From the NCBI GenBank assembly GCA_002709565.1, contig PAPY01000033.1, positions 1 through 36,467 of the forward strand: a stretch of 36,467 nt of DNA, in the 5' to 3' direction. Below the pieces are notes generated by a model. It had not been told where the DNA came from. It saw nothing but the letters and a program-made list of their open reading frames with translations, and searched no databases. Shown in pieces: positions 33,444 through 36,467 of this stretch. Each line of letters begins with the position of its first letter. Position 1 is the first letter of the stretch. The position numbers were made by a program, and so were the translations under genes. Source of the stretch: Legionellales bacterium (GTDB lineage: Bacteria; Pseudomonadota; Gammaproteobacteria; UBA1113).

Positions 33444-35487
33444 TAGACGTTCCCTCGAGGTGATAAGTATTAAAGCCATCTGAGCTGTGTTTGGCTTGTA
33501 ACTCCTGGTTATGTCCATCGACAAGTTTGCATCCTTGCATATTAGCAAGGGTGAATGTCAGGGGTAGATAGCCGTGGAGCTTCATGTTGATGGTTTTGCC
33601 ATCCCGTACGAATTGATCAACAAAGCCATTAGCGGTTGCAAGGTAAGGTTGCTTTGGCTTGTTGCTGTTATATACCAATAGACTCTCAGCTGCTGGGCCT
33701 AAATGAATGTAATAGTTACTCTCGTGGGGATGATAGCCAATGATATTTTTGCTTTTGTTGAGGTCAGGATAACCCAGAGATTTTGGTGAACGCAGTTCAC
33801 GTAGGTTACCATTGTCCTTAACGAGCCAGCCTTGGTCAGTTTTATTGATAGTGAGCTTGTTAAAGTCTAAGACCTTTTGGAAATATTCAGAGGCGAATAT
33901 ATTCAATGTTGGTTGTGTCAGGGCCCAATCATAGACAGTTTTAAGAGCTTTCATTGAGGCTACTTTGGTGGCCGAGTAGTAATGGTAATAGATGTCAATT
34001 GGTTTTAAGCGCATGGGTTTGTCGGTAAGTTTGAATGTTTGGATGGCGCGCTTATAACCATAAAAAGGCCCAGTCCAAGAATTGGTATAAACATTTTCAT
34101 TCTGGGCGGGAGCATACACCTGGAAATAATCGCCTTTGGGTACGCCTAACGGTGCAACTAGGGTTAGGGTTTTGTGGGCATCCGTTATGATCGTATCGCC
34201 ACCATTCATGTTGCCGACTTTATCTTTATAGGTGAGCGCAACTGCTGCTGCAGATGGGTCGGTGTCGCCAGTCCAGAGAAACATTTTGGTTTTTTTGTTA
34301 GGGGGCGCAAGATATTTATTGATGAAATCAATCGTGCCAGTGATTTCATCATTTAAATTAAACTTATAATCAGGAATTGGCAAATTATACAAAGGGTCAC
34401 CTGAGTACTGCGCGGGGTTTTTTTCAATTTGTTGCCATAAATAAGGGTGAGAATACGAATGACTGGCGATTTCAACCCACGGTAAACGGTAGGTGCTGCG
34501 AGCAATGTTCATCAATTCTTCTGAAGCTTCTGGATAGAGGCCATTTTTGGCAATTTCTCCAGTGATGACAGAAACCGTAGTTGGAATTTGATATTTTTCA
34601 AAAATATCTTTTTCCATGGCTTCACCAGCATACATATTGGGATCCCATTCGGTACGGCTAATAAAAGCATCTCCATCCACATGAACCAGCATAAGGCGGC
34701 GGCCATTCTCGGTTGTGGTATCAGCGACGGGTTTTTCCTTGAGGCGCAAGGCTTGCTTAAAGAAGGCAAAGGGATTAATGACCCAGCGGGCATCGTCTTG
34801 GTTGATAAATGTGATTGCGAATGGATAGAGTACATATCCACCCCATGGGGTGATTGCGGCAACGTCGCTTTTGTGGCCTGCTTCGTCACTAATTTGTAAA
34901 AGTACTTTGCTAGCAGCGCTAGGCTTTAAGGGTTGATAATTGTTTGCTTCGGGGTAAGGCTGCATTTCATACCCCATCATATCACTGCTGTAGGTGACGT
35001 TGATGCGCTTTGGTGACGGCACTTGTGTGCCAGTTGTGATATCAAAGGGATCTAAACCGCGAGTGCCCACCGGAAAACCAAAGAAATTAATAAATGCGAT
35101 AGGGATGTCATTGTTCTTCTGCCGGACTAACCAAGTGCGCAGATTCTGTTTGATACCCGCATAGTCATTATTTACCCATACGATTATCCCAGCATATTTT
35201 CCTTTAAGTGAACCTTGTGGGAGCGGATCTTGGACACTTTGATAAATTGGGACATAGCCCATATAGTTTAATGGCGTAGCGCCATAGAGAACAGGCTGGG
35301 TATTGGCAATACTATCTGCTTGGGTGCTGTCGTAGATGACGAGAATTTCTCGTGGGTCATGAGAGACGCCAGTAGAAGGATTTCCACCAGGATCGGCATC
35401 AACATTGCGCAGCTCTTGCCCATAAGCGGGTACAATTATCACGAGCAACGCCAAGGTAATGGAGATAAAAAAGTTCCGTCTTTTCAT
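33418..35487 (-). CDS. pelA: PelA deacetylase, without hydrolase domain
   Basis: PelA deacetylates the Pel polymer in the periplasm, giving it positive charge. The 689-residue protein has a signal peptide (about 1-24), a Rossmann-like domain (about 45-250), a carbohydrate esterase domain with metal ligands D271, D273, H343 and H347 (HVDGDAF and SHSYSHP), and a C-terminal beta domain. Spacing of the ligands equals that in P. aeruginosa PelA, with an offset of 257 residues. That offset is the missing N-terminal glycoside hydrolase (GH166) domain. An AGGGG ribosome site precedes the ATG. It is the first gene of the operon. Confidence 0.92.
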   Translation of the reverse strand: MKRRNFFISITLALLVIIVPAYGQELRNVDADPGGNPSTGVSHDPREILVIYDSTQADSIANTQPVLYGATPLNYMGYVPIYQSVQDPLPQGSLKGKYAGIIVWVNNDYAGIKQNLRTWLVRQKNNDIPIAFINFFGFPVGTRGLDPFDITTGTQVPSPKRINVTYSSDMMGYEMQPYPEANNYQPLKPSAASKVLLQISDEAGHKSDVAAITPWGGYVLYPFAITFINQDDARWVINPFAFFKQALRLKEKPVADTTTENGRRLMLVHVDGDAFISRTEWDPNMYAGEAMEKDIFEKYQIPTTVSVITGEIAKNGLYPEASEELMNIARSTYRLPWVEIASHSYSHPYLWQQIEKNPAQYSGDPLYNLPIPDYKFNLNDEITGTIDFINKYLAPPNKKTKMFLWTGDTDPSAAAVALTYKDKVGNMNGGDTIITDAHKTLTLVAPLGVPKGDYFQVYAPAQNENVYTNSWTGPFYGYKRAIQTFKLTDKPMRLKPIDIYYHYYSATKVASMKALKTVYDWALTQPTLNIFASEYFQKVLDFNKLTINKTDQGWLVKDNGNLRELRSPKSLGYPDLNKSKNIIGYHPHESNYYIHLGPAAESLLVYNSNKPKQPYLATANGFVDQFVRDGKTINMKLHGYLPLTFTLANMQGCKLVDGHNQELQAKHSSDGFNTYHLEGTSSGALLVQC

Positions 35488-35530
35488 AACCCCTACATAT
35501 TGGCTTCAAATAGATAACACAGCACAAAAG

Positions 35531-35536
35531 ATTGTA
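35531..35536 (-). promoter_or_regulatory. Possible -10 box of the pel operon
   Basis: On the - strand this reads TACAAT (5 of 6), 43 bases before the pelA ATG. A TTGAAA lies too close (10 bases) to act as -35 box and no other is clear, so an activator may be needed. The call is tentative. Confidence 0.3.
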
Positions 35537-35646
35537 ACAATACTAATTTCAAAAGAGAATCCCCGCAGCCAAAATTATCGGAAAAGTTTTTGCTGCCGGT
35601 GCGCTCGCTATTAGCTCGGAGTCTTGTTACTCTTACTGTTGCAACA

Positions 35647-35720
35647 GCAATTCCCTCTGAATGTGGGGAATTGCTTCCCAAGTACTATCCTGCCATCCGA
35701 AACCGTTAGGCGTAGGATGG
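35647..35720 (+). repeat. Multi-hairpin repeat element, copy 2 (partial)
   Basis: GCAATTCCC (35647) pairs with GGGAATTGC (35666-35674), followed by the core CTTCCCAAGTACTATC (35674-35689) that this repeat family shares. The second hairpin differs from the other copies: CCATCC (35693) pairs with GGATGG (35715). The GGCGACCAAAG end of the other copies is missing, so this copy looks partial or rearranged. Confidence 0.65.
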
Positions 35721-35791
35721 AGCTTTGGCGTAGGTTGGCTTGTCGAGCCGTAGCTCGCAGAGCGTAGGCTGGCTTGTCGAGCGTAGGGGGC
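35710..35791 (+). repeat. Short repeats with GCGTAGG motif
   Basis: GCGTAGG occurs at 35710 (as GGCGTAGG), 35728, 35762 and 35782. Two of the units are 20 bases long, GCGTAGGTTGGCTTGTCGAG and the same with one change (T to C), 34 bases apart, with the palindromic piece GAGCCGTAGCTC between them. They lie just before the HdeD-like gene. Confidence 0.6.
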
Positions 35792-35829
35792 CGGGAGCCG
35801 CTGATGTTGAAATAATTGAGGAGCAAGTT

Positions 35830-36378
35830 ATGGAATCAATGAATCCTATCGAACAGCCACGCAACCATTTATGGGTTGGTCAACTGATACGAGGGCTATT
35901 AGCAATCATCTTTGGTATAGCTTTGGTAGCTTACCCTAGTTTATCTCTGATGATCATGATTGCGATTTTTGGGGCTTTTGTCTTTTTAAACGGTCTGTTT
36001 GCGGGTATTTATGCCCTTTGGCATCGAAAATCTGATCCGAGCTGGGGTAGTCACCTCATCGAGGGCGTGATTGGCATTATTATCGGGTTGTTGGTTTGGT
36101 TCTGGCCAGGTTTAACGGGTTTAATATTGCTCTATATTATTGCTGCATGGGCAATAGCTACAGGTATTATGCAACTTGTGAGTGCTATCAGTTTACGCAA
36201 AATAATCCGCAACGCAGCGTTATTGGGGGTAACGGGCCTGTTATCTTTGATCTTTGGGGTACTTGTTTGCGTATATCCTGTGACAGGCGCAGTTACCATT
36301 GCTTGGATCATTGGTATCTATGCCATTATCATCGGTTTGTTATTGGTAATGTGCGCGCTTTCAACCCGTAAAGCTTAG
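35830..36378 (+). CDS. HdeD/DUF308 family membrane protein
   Basis: This is a 182-residue protein of six hydrophobic helices, of the HdeD (DUF308) family. HdeD in E. coli supports acid resistance at high cell density; the molecular action is unknown. Family features are the start of the first helix RGLLAIIFGIALVAYP, the GVIGIIIGLLVWFWPG repeat of it and LLSLIFGVLVCVYPVTG, so the protein consists of three repeated helix pairs. ATG 35830 is chosen because GGAG lies 6 bases before it. Repeats flank the gene on both sides. Confidence 0.82.
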   Translation: MESMNPIEQPRNHLWVGQLIRGLLAIIFGIALVAYPSLSLMIMIAIFGAFVFLNGLFAGIYALWHRKSDPSWGSHLIEGVIGIIIGLLVWFWPGLTGLILLYIIAAWAIATGIMQLVSAISLRKIIRNAALLGVTGLLSLIFGVLVCVYPVTGAVTIAWIIGIYAIIIGLLLVMCALSTRKA

Positions 36379-36383
36379 GGGCA

Positions 36384-36467
36384 GCAGCTCCCGGCTAAGC
36401 CGGAAAGCTGCTTTCCAAGTACTATCGCCTATGCGGCAAAGCCGCATCAACGGCGACCAAAGGGGGA
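36384..36467 (+). repeat. Multi-hairpin repeat element, copy 3 (cut by window end)
   Basis: This copy follows the HdeD-like stop by 5 bases. Hairpin A is 36384-36411 (GCAGCT with AGCTGC, inner CCGGCTAAGCCGG), the core CTTTCCAAGTACTATCGCC is 36411-36429, hairpin B is ATGCGGC-AAA-GCCGCAT (36431-36447), and GGCGACCAAAGGGGGA follows. Order and spacing equal copy 1 read on the - strand, while the stem sequences differ in a compensating way. The window ends where hairpin C would start. Confidence 0.75.

Larger units (their letters stand above)
35488..35829. other. Gene-free region between pelA and the HdeD-like gene
   Basis: These 342 bases separate two divergent genes. The part next to pelA (35488-35600) is AT-rich and likely holds the pel promoter. 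An imperfect stem-loop spans 35565-35596 (GCAGCCAAAA against TTTTTGCTGC). The part next to the HdeD-like gene (35640-35800) is made of repeats. No open frame here looks like a gene. Confidence 0.6.

Noticed and set aside
32484-33548. Longer start (33548, or ATG 33479) for the PelB N-terminal gene
   Set aside because: These starts lie 60-130 bases inside pelA and lack a ribosome site, whereas GTG 33443 has GAGGGA at 7 bases.
35740-35829. Upstream extension of the HdeD-like protein
   Set aside because: The extra 30 codons come from the GCGTAGG repeats; the first ATG with a ribosome site is at 35830 and fits the family start.
1-36467. CRISPR arrays, tRNA or rRNA genes
   Set aside because: I looked through the intergenic regions and saw no regular repeat-spacer pattern and no cloverleaf or rRNA-like sequence.

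Overview
The window looks like chromosome from a gammaproteobacterium, possibly near Legionellales/Coxiellales. The reasons are the holB-pilZ-tatD order known from Pseudomonas, a Kdo dioxygenase (KdoO), FabV, DUF3025, DUF1460 and DUF4124 proteins, a UMF1-type MFS transporter, a LapG/LapD pair and a full Pel exopolysaccharide operon. The genus cannot be fixed from sequence reading alone. Gene density is high, and many genes overlap by 1 or 4 bases.

Region 1 (1-6736, + strand) is one tightly packed run: holB, pilZ (type IV pilus type), tatD, a DUF3025 gene, a small two-helix membrane protein, kdoO (lipid A/core Kdo hydroxylation), ugpQ and glpD. UgpQ would release glycerol-3-phosphate and GlpD would oxidise it. 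truD converges on glpD and overlaps its end; GlpD is about 27 residues short at its C-terminus.

Region 2 (6726-13346) holds mixed single genes: truD, a UMF1 transporter, an exported protein of unknown function, an SDR oxidoreductase, an orphan protein with two C-terminal membrane helices, an exported MsrA, and fabV. A multi-hairpin repeat element lies between msrA and fabV, bracketed by 12-bp direct repeats.

Region 3 (13490-17529) is a c-di-GMP output module: lapG (periplasmic protease), lapD (c-di-GMP receptor with degenerate GGDEF and EAL domains), a PilZ/YcgR-like receptor, and a DUF4124 protein with a Gly/His-rich tail. No LapA-type adhesin and no intact cyclase are in the window.

Region 4 (17586-20976) holds an alpha/beta hydrolase followed by two paralogous proteins of unknown family that share a C-terminal domain. 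Between the paralogs lies a decayed copy of the hydrolase 3' end, so a hydrolase-tail-plus-gene unit seems to have been duplicated in tandem. Both paralogs have similar 11-bp-period repeats upstream. They are the best candidates here for an undescribed family, possibly secreted effectors.

Region 5 (20983-35487, - strand) is a ten- or eleven-gene transcription unit: pelA, pelB in two pieces, pelC, pelD, pelE, pelF, pelG, then a tyrosine recombinase, a four-helix membrane protein and a DUF1460 protein. PelA lacks the N-terminal glycoside hydrolase domain but keeps the deacetylase metal site. PelB is split into an inner-membrane-anchored TPR protein and a TPR plus beta-barrel protein. PelD keeps the RxxD c-di-GMP site, which ties this locus functionally to region 3.

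Region 6 (35488-36467) holds repeat-rich intergenic DNA, an HdeD-like membrane protein, and a third copy of the multi-hairpin repeat that runs off the window end.
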